A DNA stretch of 43,115 bases, from NCBI GenBank assembly GCA_023247725.1, contig JAHFFW010000021.1:1-43115 (forward strand). The letters are read 5' to 3'. Positions 41,601 through 43,115 of the stretch are shown in pieces; position 1 is the first letter of the stretch, and each line of letters starts with the position of its first letter. The stretch comes from Candidatus Omnitrophota bacterium. Its GTDB lineage: Bacteria > Omnitrophota > Gorgyraeia > Zapsychrales > JAHFFX01. Below the pieces are notes generated by a model. It was given only the letters and a program-made list of their open reading frames with translations, was not told the origin of the DNA and made no database searches. Position numbers and translations under genes: made by a program.

Positions 41601-43067
41601 CTCCGTCAAGGCTGTCCGGATAAGGTCGCGTTCGTGTGGACTGTCATCCATGAATACGAAACTGTCGGTTCCCAGGTTCAAGTTTCGGGCAATAAATTCC
41701 ATATTCGCGACTTTATCATTCCAGTTGGCCGCAATGACAACAAAATCATCCGGACGCAATATCATGTCGGGGTGCTCGGCCAAAGTCCTCTCAACCAGAC
41801 CCGGGTCATTCTTACTGTTAATGGCCAACAATATTCCCAGCGCTTTAAGATCTTTGACTTTTTTCTGGAATGCCTTACGTTCAGGAGAAATCCGAACATT
41901 CAATGGACCATCTTCGCCAATGACACCTTCCCAGAGAACCCCGTCGGCATCAAGGATCAAAACTTTTTTGAAACGATCCCCAGCCGATTTTTCGGTCTTA
42001 AGAACTAAGGTCACATTGTCCGCCTTCTGTGCATCGTAATCCGTACCATAGTCCACGAATTTATAATAACTTCCCCAAAAGTTTGGCTCCTTGCCATAGA
42101 TCCATCCCGAGCCTTTTCTTCCCAGAGAAGTTTTGTTTGCATCTTCCCAGAGAATGGAGACCTCCAGGTCATCATCCAGAACATTACCGGCATCATCGCA
42201 CTTGGTCACTGCCGTCTCGATTAAGATGAGACTCGGTCGAACAGCACTCTGAATTGGTCCTTTCTCGAACAAAAATCCGACCACCTGCTGAAGCCCGTTG
42301 AGATCATCGATCGGCCAATGACCTAAATCCACATATCCCTCGCCTGTCCAACCTCCGCCGCTCGCCTCCATATGCAAATACCAACGAAAAATAACCGTGA
42401 TTTGACCGCTTGCTGCTGCCGCATCGGCCAGCCGCGTTCTATGCAAAGCTCCGTCTTGGCCAAAGCCAAGACTAAGTGGCTTTATTTCATGTGATGAATA
42501 AAGTCTCTCAATATCCCTAGGCAGTTGCCAGGGGCTTGCCAGCATGCTTCGGATATCATTGAATGTTTTCCTGTCCAACGTAGCTCGAATATCCTTGAGC
42601 ACCTGACGAAGTTGGCGAAGCTTCTCGTTTAGATAATTAATCCAGGCCTCGCGGCCGCCCACCCCCCCGGGAACTTCCGGATGATCACGGAAATCCTGAT
42701 CGATTCCCTCCACTAACCTAACGAGTTCTCCCGGGTTCCTTGTCAAATTCAAATAATTCGAAAACGCCGGAGGGTCGACAATTTTTCTTTCCATCGATCC
42801 CGACGCCGCCGTTCCAAAATCACGGCAATATCCGCGATAAGTAACAACCAGCCGGGATTGAAACAGGACACCGGCGATCGTCCGTTCGATATTCAAAACC
42901 TTGATAAATATTTCAGGCTTGCGGATTTTGCGGGCAATCCGCGGGAGTTCGGACAAAATATTTTCAGAGATACCCTGCGCTTGTAGGAATTTCTTTCTTA
43001 TTGACATTTTCTTATCCAAAGATGGAATAGCACTGATAGCGGGAAAGGAATCCTTCGGCGTCAGCAA
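24867..43067 (-). CDS. Giant multidomain membrane-linked protein, 6066 codons, 5'-open
   Basis: One uninterrupted minus-strand frame fills the last 18.2 kb and stays open to the contig edge; the TTG at 43067 and the ATG near 43007 both lie in the terminal repeat, so the true start is probably missing. It strings together FkbH-like HAD/GNAT, MidA-like methyltransferase, HEASH, SDR epimerase, GNAT, UPF0489, helical/HTH and nucleotidyltransferase-like modules, described separately. Between them lie single hydrophobic helices, many after an acidic ESS(M) linker (about 40800-40890, 40015-40080, 38150-38240, 37680-37745, 35985-36045, 35790-35840, 35525-35600, 34165-34250, 32945-33120, 31725-31800, 30245-30540, 28340-28560, 27540-27600). 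Catalytic motifs are largely intact. Two antisense genes are nested inside. From about 26990 down to 24867 the frame is doubtful. Overall function is unknown; an envelope-associated multi-enzyme protein is a guess. Confidence 0.8.
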   Translation of the reverse strand: MLTPKDSFPAISAIPSLDKKMSIRKKFLQAQGISENILSELPRIARKIRKPEIFIKVLNIERTIAGVLFQSRLVVTYRGYCRDFGTAASGSMERKIVDPPAFSNYLNLTRNPGELVRLVEGIDQDFRDHPEVPGGVGGREAWINYLNEKLRQLRQVLKDIRATLDRKTFNDIRSMLASPWQLPRDIERLYSSHEIKPLSLGFGQDGALHRTRLADAAAASGQITVIFRWYLHMEASGGGWTGEGYVDLGHWPIDDLNGLQQVVGFLFEKGPIQSAVRPSLILIETAVTKCDDAGNVLDDDLEVSILWEDANKTSLGRKGSGWIYGKEPNFWGSYYKFVDYGTDYDAQKADNVTLVLKTEKSAGDRFKKVLILDADGVLWEGVIGEDGPLNVRISPERKAFQKKVKDLKALGILLAINSKNDPGLVERTLAEHPDMILRPDDFVVIAANWNDKVANMEFIARNLNLGTDSFVFMDDSPHERDLIRTALTEVTTPELPHDLSLWPALLEAIFSDSPVAMTAEDKSRTELYQAMRKREDVRGQFKTLEDWHRSLGMIIWVREDEENRPFLPRLAQLSLRTNQFNLTTNRYNELTIEQKLSEDISKIFSIELIDKTGKHGIVGFMVLEADAAKTNWEIVEFCLSCRAINLTIDRAFLGFVAQRLKQEGAEYLYGRYIPRDRNGRVKDFYAQLGFRELPSESKILRWQAQLATTPLNIPDWFEVKSSTMYQMGVPANLLNLVLVIAGMVLLLLIVVVYQRRLDRRLLHEETKIIHSKEDLLWLIEDIANRLAFVSEERREMALPDLASERLNRFLTEGMYRDPVSLYYRVLGMRDFSDQVRSSSSLNPLTNAREILESLQLSLEARVTPQMQWEEFDTIEEADDLIWTMIARIQPPVKVQTWVQRIHRPSGSKTIFYFRMSHYLLMPQDFRPVILSQRRVWTLTRLSALKVGAFQAEYRPAGWGRVLFEMILRSANGAQLPKLFCYTPTARPMEDEPGDRSESSMLVIGFWSVLGWLAIWAMASFHREDMASGSAGLKAKLKMIETLGVSLKYATDLNKGKAAGEFSHMLDWITEALGIRAGPLPPLRIFVNRIVPKSVEDRPGDESSQRLSFLPFRSLIAINYFCKLQNGSVEPTGEFQIAIDLAQNKDKERFLVEFSQAIDRGLQGKDESRDAAEYIYLDDQFRGFSQSVVWALNSDFWTWVNEWVVVLQTGDYRNGIGGSVDMNVPFTQEQAEDFFKKVRGFAGNLYYMEIGVASADRAIAFMEHLKALSEAAALRQEAGGDVFERLTYLVADHVFSSALDAAKSLKMVIPDAKVEAIQLNAAQPRLGLREHKARTGHDYTGKLHGVYTTNTYDTLPGDKIARFEGKFYRIEARARMRREDAISLAQRFNNLNSGELVSDLQSLSRNGVEPFREKYLRLLSDHTQTELRPRLRRYYEFRKALWDFYGKEEETAGVNRLRVEERYVEVEEQKAFQFLDPDVWTIIKEHFPHVQRTPGEIVGEVLSRYDRNVWMHLNNKALEGFLLALTTLHEKGEIVVVDVWARDLTFYSQRFRGPNKTDGSLYEWLGLLFKAFAEELGFVVEFRSVNVERKKHMSQFVARRAKPAKDTANGPEESSMRFLVFSVSSWIFVGVLALALAGGGKEQDRRDGKIREYNGFAWFDRAQPMIGNEEFAEGKFSELSALADKISGTQNFIFLKTNELKRRDLFAGFQANFDGFPNAFNQNGHQFGLGVTSRKSGDRSNEDMVFVPLNNDGEFMRLISHFNLLTQKKQSFSLLPGIGLPALALALVFGSILQGQHDEESQLLNAVLTRRKQSLDIRHHKFITSEIVEELIEVVDQKNTEGIRILTKSRKLELRKILYKLGIEKYEAVQMIPAFFNDVALILQKRDEALPQPQNIKEAVRQLAESHYAALYESFIQQGKLNFADVKEKIEKLKEFGVDIEHIRSQRRLFAQYLDAAQIDYNEALYLTEVLNRDILVPQGFYVLFVMMGVQAQDRNRMYLMHLGEIQRHQIVQIALNERQALQLSVFYVKWLKFNQKPHGMHIAQRIFYSVDGLAEKLNEFSENLNAFLQFEQDVGRTLVFEDLRNGYRNDPLWKIWMRWAYYNFYLSNPVMAAGGDVLEAFVRNYDFHEASHALFFYLSYGVFDFIEVIESGVQRIVSHIDDNQELDQSLEFQARKIFNEERSVMWRMFRAARTTMDRLGILKAAEETFGPLSSLAEGLTFDTLKGQILWREAYAEDYTIRLHGAHDRGRLVYLSYFAQKLLAAGGHEEDILNPQQLEPLMPRLFEELFKNIGRVRELAWDLRSREFKIQPQGLQLQRLEGHIMVARVVELHDAPNEEVSQMSLFLNGGFFIVLSFLALAASRFAIPAHQPEFQNVRMPFSAWKNLRGVIIQKTFKIFEKNAQQDMQLFASMSWFLLVAIVWAMAKQEESAKLANGQYFFGIYNLAAQFGLTNRIYLVENLRDVVKIFGKAEHFTEDGPWSVESDETSQALVAGLDASGMLALVVWVAVAAQARNIGVAGATGWVGSQTIKGFIRSPGFQIDAYVRPQSRKKAAVVLPHSAAIKIRIASLLDLTAMEAWVKNNDVLLDFAAASIVPFNVNLPDEIKFEIFALNVLAPYYRSEFLKLFPEKRLIFPSSSTVYRYHHPQIIEGWIKEDELELSRTIEDYVQMAFVEFGEYVRDVLAKQRPQEDEKFVADFLKKHPLPGEVLDLYALTKLIVERQVLTHSNSVILRFPEAYGPGELTLKAIPKIFRAFVEGWSQVDVRDDVKQYIPIRDVVRVAQAAALIDWRAVPAHQRIINVPGPELLDTWTEVAPAIRQLIKSDVRFNKRTREPIQFIRQTGKPNLPMNGSRLEKQFGFSPDPFTHHQKGLADTFAWWLTWEQEEIQRFLSQMAGVIKTKINADQRLHFSAVDFAAWVLVTALVGWLMKTWFLTAHGIRGRPAFLRGLLLTLVLGIFQPSVPNSIFTTRAFAQTSPTLSFQTSTHLLIYPYLLRQDLEDLPTSARRMVDDALLELLQLNSVGNKAVKESLGRFNRRLFDEFGYVVLPNYDTVINEGIVLRFALYRLDLDGVEYYQLNHLGLQLTARVFPAQIAGKNSELFESKSAFIPEGLENVVARVDAHILALRESLKEDRMSLPDEFERQLLRDYLGGRTDDDILAGLLSRVTYRELIRIWLNFISQGMPPSSRNGEIPPDLAQIASSGKYAYFELYMMAKKLGTTALTQEHGLVDTLFKDYATSAQTDLQQNKPLGDELRKLAETDRPLTQDQALRILRILKESGLFPPERITTEKFELYTLNFGDIPDIMSVMNPASEDLPWKRIGGTVLVGVILGTGVMLVLKKRKGRGNSPGQASLSIIAVPAAVFVFLLLSNLLVAMVRPVEPTAIWVFDPHLPQRNRARWHKFKLTELEVEAEEIKDEITRAVYRVIRQHQIYYSEAAVTIVLDDVYGYVIGMSPNRDNDVIAVMQQRFDRISLERAPYKRGTNNDANDRREANEFLQWIEEWQQWNAQHGDQSTRVYFFNPVVWHHEMTAASASKMFYLISADRDGQEHLEGWLVYERMPGWGLEITYRESAPWNRTKFRKLSGIGTALVKRVMEESASLGYNGRVVANPERIEQEAYYKRLGAVILEVLLPWGKPPDVLKHAFWTPQRSAQLIRGQRPFVVEVQRRHMDRELERLFLDVTAMFKEGYSSEKIWETIHRRLRKFMNWDPILLDKELQREHPWEYRVFLEHGGQTFLEELYRSINDRLSRRAPGDRHSLIGVSDGISVSLMIVGILFVAMVKQSSSSLQRIKVLATDDPLTQKRIENWNAATLITPVSRSKQKLHLGFIPLNIQSTWEDAVDLRCHPASFFSAEEDVRDLLRGPTEIPKVVRRIHPDKIRQKHLLGVLRYYTRQAWRMQQQSSFPINVVNESILRDLLSKPDGIRQLVRRVHPYTLQVLSQPQHYSHHFRFHQGAYYTLFAARLMGALLKPAILINFDSHKDIYFNYTETTIQDYNWAAQALTDGLVEVVINIHHDGTVYVIYKEGDSIEHVLLSEWMIDRSRVEKAQVWVTVDFDFFSLSDHPEGEPRREFHHPLEETEAIIMRFIIEVLVATGMKPVGMNSALSPDYLHKKGRSRLYQIGLKNLLEHQFAAAFGATDRRVMSSVSEALEILRQMDLSQKMADAVEVNRGLRQMNAEMASISVVYVTIMVMVIFVLQGFNHFVWVALPLMSAEVLTRSHPLADQRRMEIPNPREPTYKFELNQMREKEKETKHLMLVAGFDVIFLTIGAGIFLLMASSSPSSGQVRKSIRAARAARYTSDEIGEVTGFEGTTVRGFLRGQDDAIDPKKWQRFLDAVDHLLTRPSPRVVMDAVQNAVRVLFNEAIQDADTASLRALARNPVVRLDAQQLGDFLNSKNPDRRIGLRPRNLRKLWQGYKTLNLSALEPLEALRGTPFAEQSAQIAATSAADRILLKEFVESWLAETPLTHQHISTVRQSVRRLQEYPLTQVEVNAAKILLSILHGFTDKRIAAAARSERNLVVRIRANQWKEITRVQLKRFVEAMLRLLNEVPPAERHQAAVDALRTLLSEVLEPGYLSREKLFPVNDVNLTQAQKDLLVKALVKLLAGLPSRIQTLQKLLPFYRRVRIVPLVPTEMLVCPYPLMEQAQGEAGRDRRILVGFLEQALQSKSSISWDDYRTAQDTAERLRHNPSLRREVEAFRQPGPKTLRREHKEMARRRVALQAAERDFKRWRRAKSAKQKDAKKRTLASAVRQEEEAQLKILRNHLSTRIRLLIRDVKIRHELTLTQEEEISIITKLNSIRNQDSRERQAEEIIAEAIEDIGKHRRSGNDYFSQMVLFEVMLLVAVVFAIVEQMNASTKRIYLVSNITPEKFEANQRAQSLILPGSGVWGMVALVSVSLMMAKWSGENEFDFETARLKRQRKEYEIERKVKEEYAALSQEEKMQYSSPDDWEEVLIHLRRQNTPEGRDLKEFLGGWKVISGLIYDSSYFKFIIPNPIPVDQDWLPSDLKEFEIDLASVKGDRVRKLISIIQMQMKQQEFPYPLFLLGSSVIGKEEADVDLSLSEQINPYSPDYEPLKLLWGVLKLDLEREGFTIKHEVASAIFGMLYIEYTITKYGRAYHITNDQLYLIVPSEVLEKSNDNKDMREEDTGNTPGTTQHLILPGAGVWGALSLVVLMVVALVFEEGEQDAAQNTRKRDKLPKPEKEHPLYDVGPRARDLYTDIRDLRAKSAHIRPKFFFHFQKPSFESSFDDFEDIFLVRFLHPIKRLREGLRSILPKLGLEDSGDSNNNSHRRLLFNKVVNMIVEWKNDRLKVPHDSGFVNLRFASTGELSQAQYVELIDSLELILPGFEVLNLGMIAGPPAYLPLVPSMTAQFFSLNAGLGMLMSLLNILFSMGLLWCCPQEGLSKLLFNLPEMVRLILFWLRMGLIDMSNLCMLMVLLLQRLFLLSCFCQCRHGQAWICKMRSTMSPLRKGKIFLSVIWVRRMSTPKSQFLFRSVQYLDKFYCWVCFKRPPKLWPLRFHLPKIFKLRVPTWKRFEFFSPYSPWVFWTIPVPQFKLRPITPMRRAYSRLVRAHPKVARPKLRSRTAARLIRRKNGFALCRVCRPKIGNGKIRPRRVRVPFQRRIRIVVRPWVKKNPRMILYKRRAPMNRMPKPIFVKIVRTRQRLSKPLRPIQHRVHLVRSKPALKIPRKISYKRNETMLRFRRIPKPVVMKIVRSRPRIVRPIHRLVPRPRPGALRSGWNPIIRNHASKSPKGKKKVPRPPAGEAGACPWGSIREIRKPLVVMRKRLYGKNRSPSVYQRKELLAFSYPKAEWKPVLDLSSPREKAVLTSTAMLLMEERSIKLPIRLKPEMAALPILSKPTITAKPAQRDRKILQHFRTIQLTADRKPFRFQKIRSARIMSPKIFRSRSPRFAPARAMSWIPRRPMIIFKPVWRMVKEVNKRKWNLFWVHVETGRLLIELNYFKEVLKVGLFWFRYVQQILFAELLYRRAGQMDFLVWLRGAFGQRHLWSTLWRRGLGAEGFFDFNGFLRDARYFRLAGSGRPAFDWMPRVWRLIYWYLQRESFTA
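27198..27533 (+). CDS. Coiled-coil plus C-terminal TM protein (DUF1640/CCDC90-like) nested antisense in the giant ORF
   Basis: An AGAGGAG box 6 nt before the ATG and a coherent protein support this gene. The N-terminal segment (MAIVITIPGILQAKLGQDGA) is followed by a coiled coil (residues about 25-80, with RRLLEVKEELRTDMSGLRAE) and one TM helix (MFLFWLGQLVSLSGILSGIL) before FAFFKH. This is the architecture of the DUF1640/CCDC90 family of small membrane-anchored coiled coils. Like hicB, it lies antisense inside the giant ORF in the same codon register and contains no TTA, CTA or TCA codon. The biological role is unknown. Confidence 0.8.
   Translation: MAIVITIPGILQAKLGQDGAQALAETLNRMQESHQENILEVIEGRFERRLLEVKEELRTDMSGLRAEIADVRVEVASSRSHVIKWMFLFWLGQLVSLSGILSGILFAFFKH
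27690..28170 (-). other. Giant-protein module 8: nucleotidyltransferase-like segment
   Basis: The stretch YPLFLLGSSVIGKEEADVDL (about 27890-27960) fits the GS...DxD hallmark of polymerase-beta-type nucleotidyltransferases. Flanking strand and helix segments are present (EFEIDLASVKGDRVRKLISI). The third acidic residue cannot be placed. It ends with a short motif LILPGAGVWG and a TM helix at 27540-27600; the same motif occurs at about 28390-28440 (LILPGSGVWG). Confidence 0.45.
28580..30235 (-). other. Giant-protein module 7: helical region with HTH-like segments
   Basis: The module is all-helical, basic, and has HTH-like stretches such as YTSDEIGEVTGFEGTTVRGF and TDKRIAAAARSERN. It ends in a lysine/arginine-rich helix (KRWRRAKSAKQKDAKKRTLA). 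No catalytic motif is visible. Nucleic-acid or scaffold binding is possible. Confidence 0.45.
30740..31245 (-). other. Giant-protein module 6: UPF0489 (arginase-like fold) domain
   Basis: The module reads HHFRFHQGAYYTLFAARLMG, then LINFDSHKDIY (DxHxD-type metal site), DYNWAAQALTDGLV, and a second acidic motif VWVTVDFDFFSL (about 30891-30925). These are the marks of the UPF0489/C5orf22 family, which shares the metal-binding architecture of arginases and deacetylases. Its reaction is unknown. Confidence 0.7.
32160..32560 (-). other. Giant-protein module 5: GNAT acetyltransferase-like domain
   Basis: Motif A of the GNAT fold is recognisable as LSGIGTALVKRVMEESASLG, with a strand GWLVYERMP before it and VANPERIEQEAYYKRLGAVI after it. 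This matches the acetyl-CoA-binding loop and the C-terminal GNAT helix. The acceptor is unknown. Confidence 0.65.
34410..35530 (-). other. Giant-protein module 4: extended SDR (NAD-dependent epimerase/dehydratase)
   Basis: A Rossmann motif NIGVAGATGWVGSQTIKGF (GxxGxxG) starts the module. The catalytic Ser is in LIFPSSSTVY and the Tyr/Lys pair in YALTK (about 34920-34937). VILRFPEAYGPGE is the usual extended-SDR segment, and QRIINVPGPE is typical too. An insertion of about 55 residues sits between the Ser and Tyr segments. Such enzymes usually act on nucleotide sugars; here the substrate is unknown. Confidence 0.85.
36080..37690 (-). other. Giant-protein module 3: helical region with HEASH metallopeptidase-like motif
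   Basis: The segment NYDFHEASHALFFYLSYG (about 36655-36705) matches the HExxH zinc motif inside an amphipathic helix. It is followed about 30 residues later by acidic helices (DDNQELDQSLEFQARKIFNE) that could give a third ligand. The preceding 300 residues are mostly helical and unrecognised. A membrane-proximal zinc protease is possible. The third ligand is not certain. Confidence 0.5.
37788..38033 (+). CDS. hicB: HicB-like antitoxin nested antisense in the giant ORF
   Basis: This 81-residue protein is a clear HicB/UPF0150 family member: HEFTVIIERDEDHVLIASVP, then ALPGCHTQAK, the helix IKRIREAIEVCLEAGEE and LKFVGLQEDEV. HicB antitoxins neutralise HicA mRNA interferases; solitary HicB homologues are common. 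AGGAG lies 6 nt before the ATG, so it is built as a genuine plus-strand gene. It sits wholly inside the giant minus-strand ORF in exact codon register, and uses none of the codons (TTA, CTA, TCA) that would put a stop in the giant frame. No hicA is visible next to it. Confidence 0.85.
   Translation: MRNKPHEFTVIIERDEDHVLIASVPALPGCHTQAKLMPVLIKRIREAIEVCLEAGEEISPLKFVGLQEDEVLSPRNFIRQS
38265..39425 (-). other. Giant-protein module 2: MidA-like SAM methyltransferase
   Basis: The pattern resembles the MidA/NDUFAF7 class of SAM-dependent methyltransferases. A glycine-containing motif I is seen in LYYMEIGVASADRAIAFMEH. The family NE-type motif appears as GVYTTNTYDTLPGDKIARFE, and late strands read GEIVVVDVWARDL with RGPNKTDGSLYEW. 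The motif I glycines are partly lost (EIGVASA instead of ExGxGxG), so activity is uncertain. An ESSM linker and a TM helix follow at 38150-38240. Confidence 0.55.
40965..41985 (-). other. Giant-protein module 1: FkbH-like HAD phosphatase plus GNAT
   Basis: The HAD-IIIC motif is KVLILDADGVLWEGVIGEDG, with the two catalytic aspartates at residues 373 and 375, then LLAINSKND (motif II/III) and FVFMDDSPHERD (motif IV). The following GNAT part begins with the FkbH mark LSLRTNQFNLTTNRY and ends FYAQLGFREL. FkbH proteins dephosphorylate and load glyceryl units onto carrier proteins in polyketide pathways. No carrier protein or PKS is nearby, so the substrate here is unknown. About 340 residues without recognisable motif precede it. 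Confidence 0.8.
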
Positions 43068-43114
43068 GATGAAGGTATTAAAGTTCCAAGCCAGCCTGAT
43101 GGAAGAACGAGCGA
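42998..43114. repeat. Right copy of 117-bp terminal inverted repeat
   Basis: Exact reverse complement of 1-117. Its inner edge (42998) is where the giant ORF stops being unique sequence. A consensus TTGACA lies at 43001-43006, four bases inside the edge, without a convincing -10 box 16-18 bp further on. Confidence 0.9.
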
Positions 43115-43115
43115 A
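43069..43115 (+). CDS. Start of outward-reading ORF inside terminal repeat (partial)
   Basis: ATG at 43069 begins MKVLKFQASLMEERA and runs off the contig, identical to the left end. It overlaps the apparent first codons of the giant ORF on the other strand, so both cannot be genuine starts at this place. Confidence 0.35.
   Translation, partial: MKVLKFQASLMEERA

Noticed and set aside
1-43115. Terminal inverted repeats as telomeres of a linear plasmid or phage
   Set aside because: The contig carries housekeeping genes (accA, mutS, mutL, rlmN) and no replication or packaging genes, and both repeats cut genes. An insertion element or assembly edge is simpler.

Overview
The window looks like one complete contig of about 43 kb, around 50% GC, from an uncultured Gram-negative-type bacterium. 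Four things suggest this: a PEP-CTERM protein, mutS and mutL, an L,D-transpeptidase, and an 18-kb open reading frame. Very long ORFs that chain divergent enzyme domains with membrane segments are known from Candidatus Omnitrophota and relatives. That placement is inference, since no rRNA or other phylogenetic marker is present. No tRNA, rRNA or CRISPR array was seen.

Layout. Positions 1-117 and 42998-43114 are a perfect inverted repeat at the two contig ends. It cuts a PLD-type helicase fragment on the left and supplies the apparent start of the giant ORF on the right. Positions 500-5.7 kb hold minus-strand genes: a small unknown gene, a Fic protein beside a spacer full of GGTTCG repeats, then the group rlmN, accA, L,D-transpeptidase and divergent-PAP2. 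Positions 5.9-8.7 kb hold comM, a REP-type palindrome, its RAYT transposase and a frameshifted ERCC4 nuclease. Positions 8.7-15 kb hold an unknown small gene, a VapBC pair with a clear promoter, a membrane-fused spermidine-synthase-like protein and a 900-residue coiled-coil protein. Positions 15.2-24.8 kb hold mutS, a broken ORF6N gene, a PEP-CTERM protein, a Kir-type K+ channel, dgkA, several small genes, mutL, and a 75-bp relic of a second mutL 3' end.

The last 18 kb is one minus-strand ORF of 6066 codons, open to the contig edge. It carries, from N to C: an FkbH-type HAD plus GNAT, a MidA-like methyltransferase, an HEASH metallopeptidase-like module, an extended SDR epimerase, a second GNAT, a UPF0489 domain, a helical module with HTH-like segments, and a nucleotidyltransferase-like module. 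More than a dozen single membrane segments and short linkers separate them. Most catalytic motifs are intact. Two recognisable small genes with good ribosome binding sites (hicB; a coiled-coil plus TM protein) lie antisense inside it, in exact codon register, and do not interrupt it. The last 600-700 codons are doubtful: another frame looks more like protein from about 26990 to 26686.

Several genes carry single-base lesions in homopolymers (ERCC4 twice, ORF6N, a small membrane protein, possibly the giant gene). Either this is an indel-prone assembly or the area is undergoing real decay.
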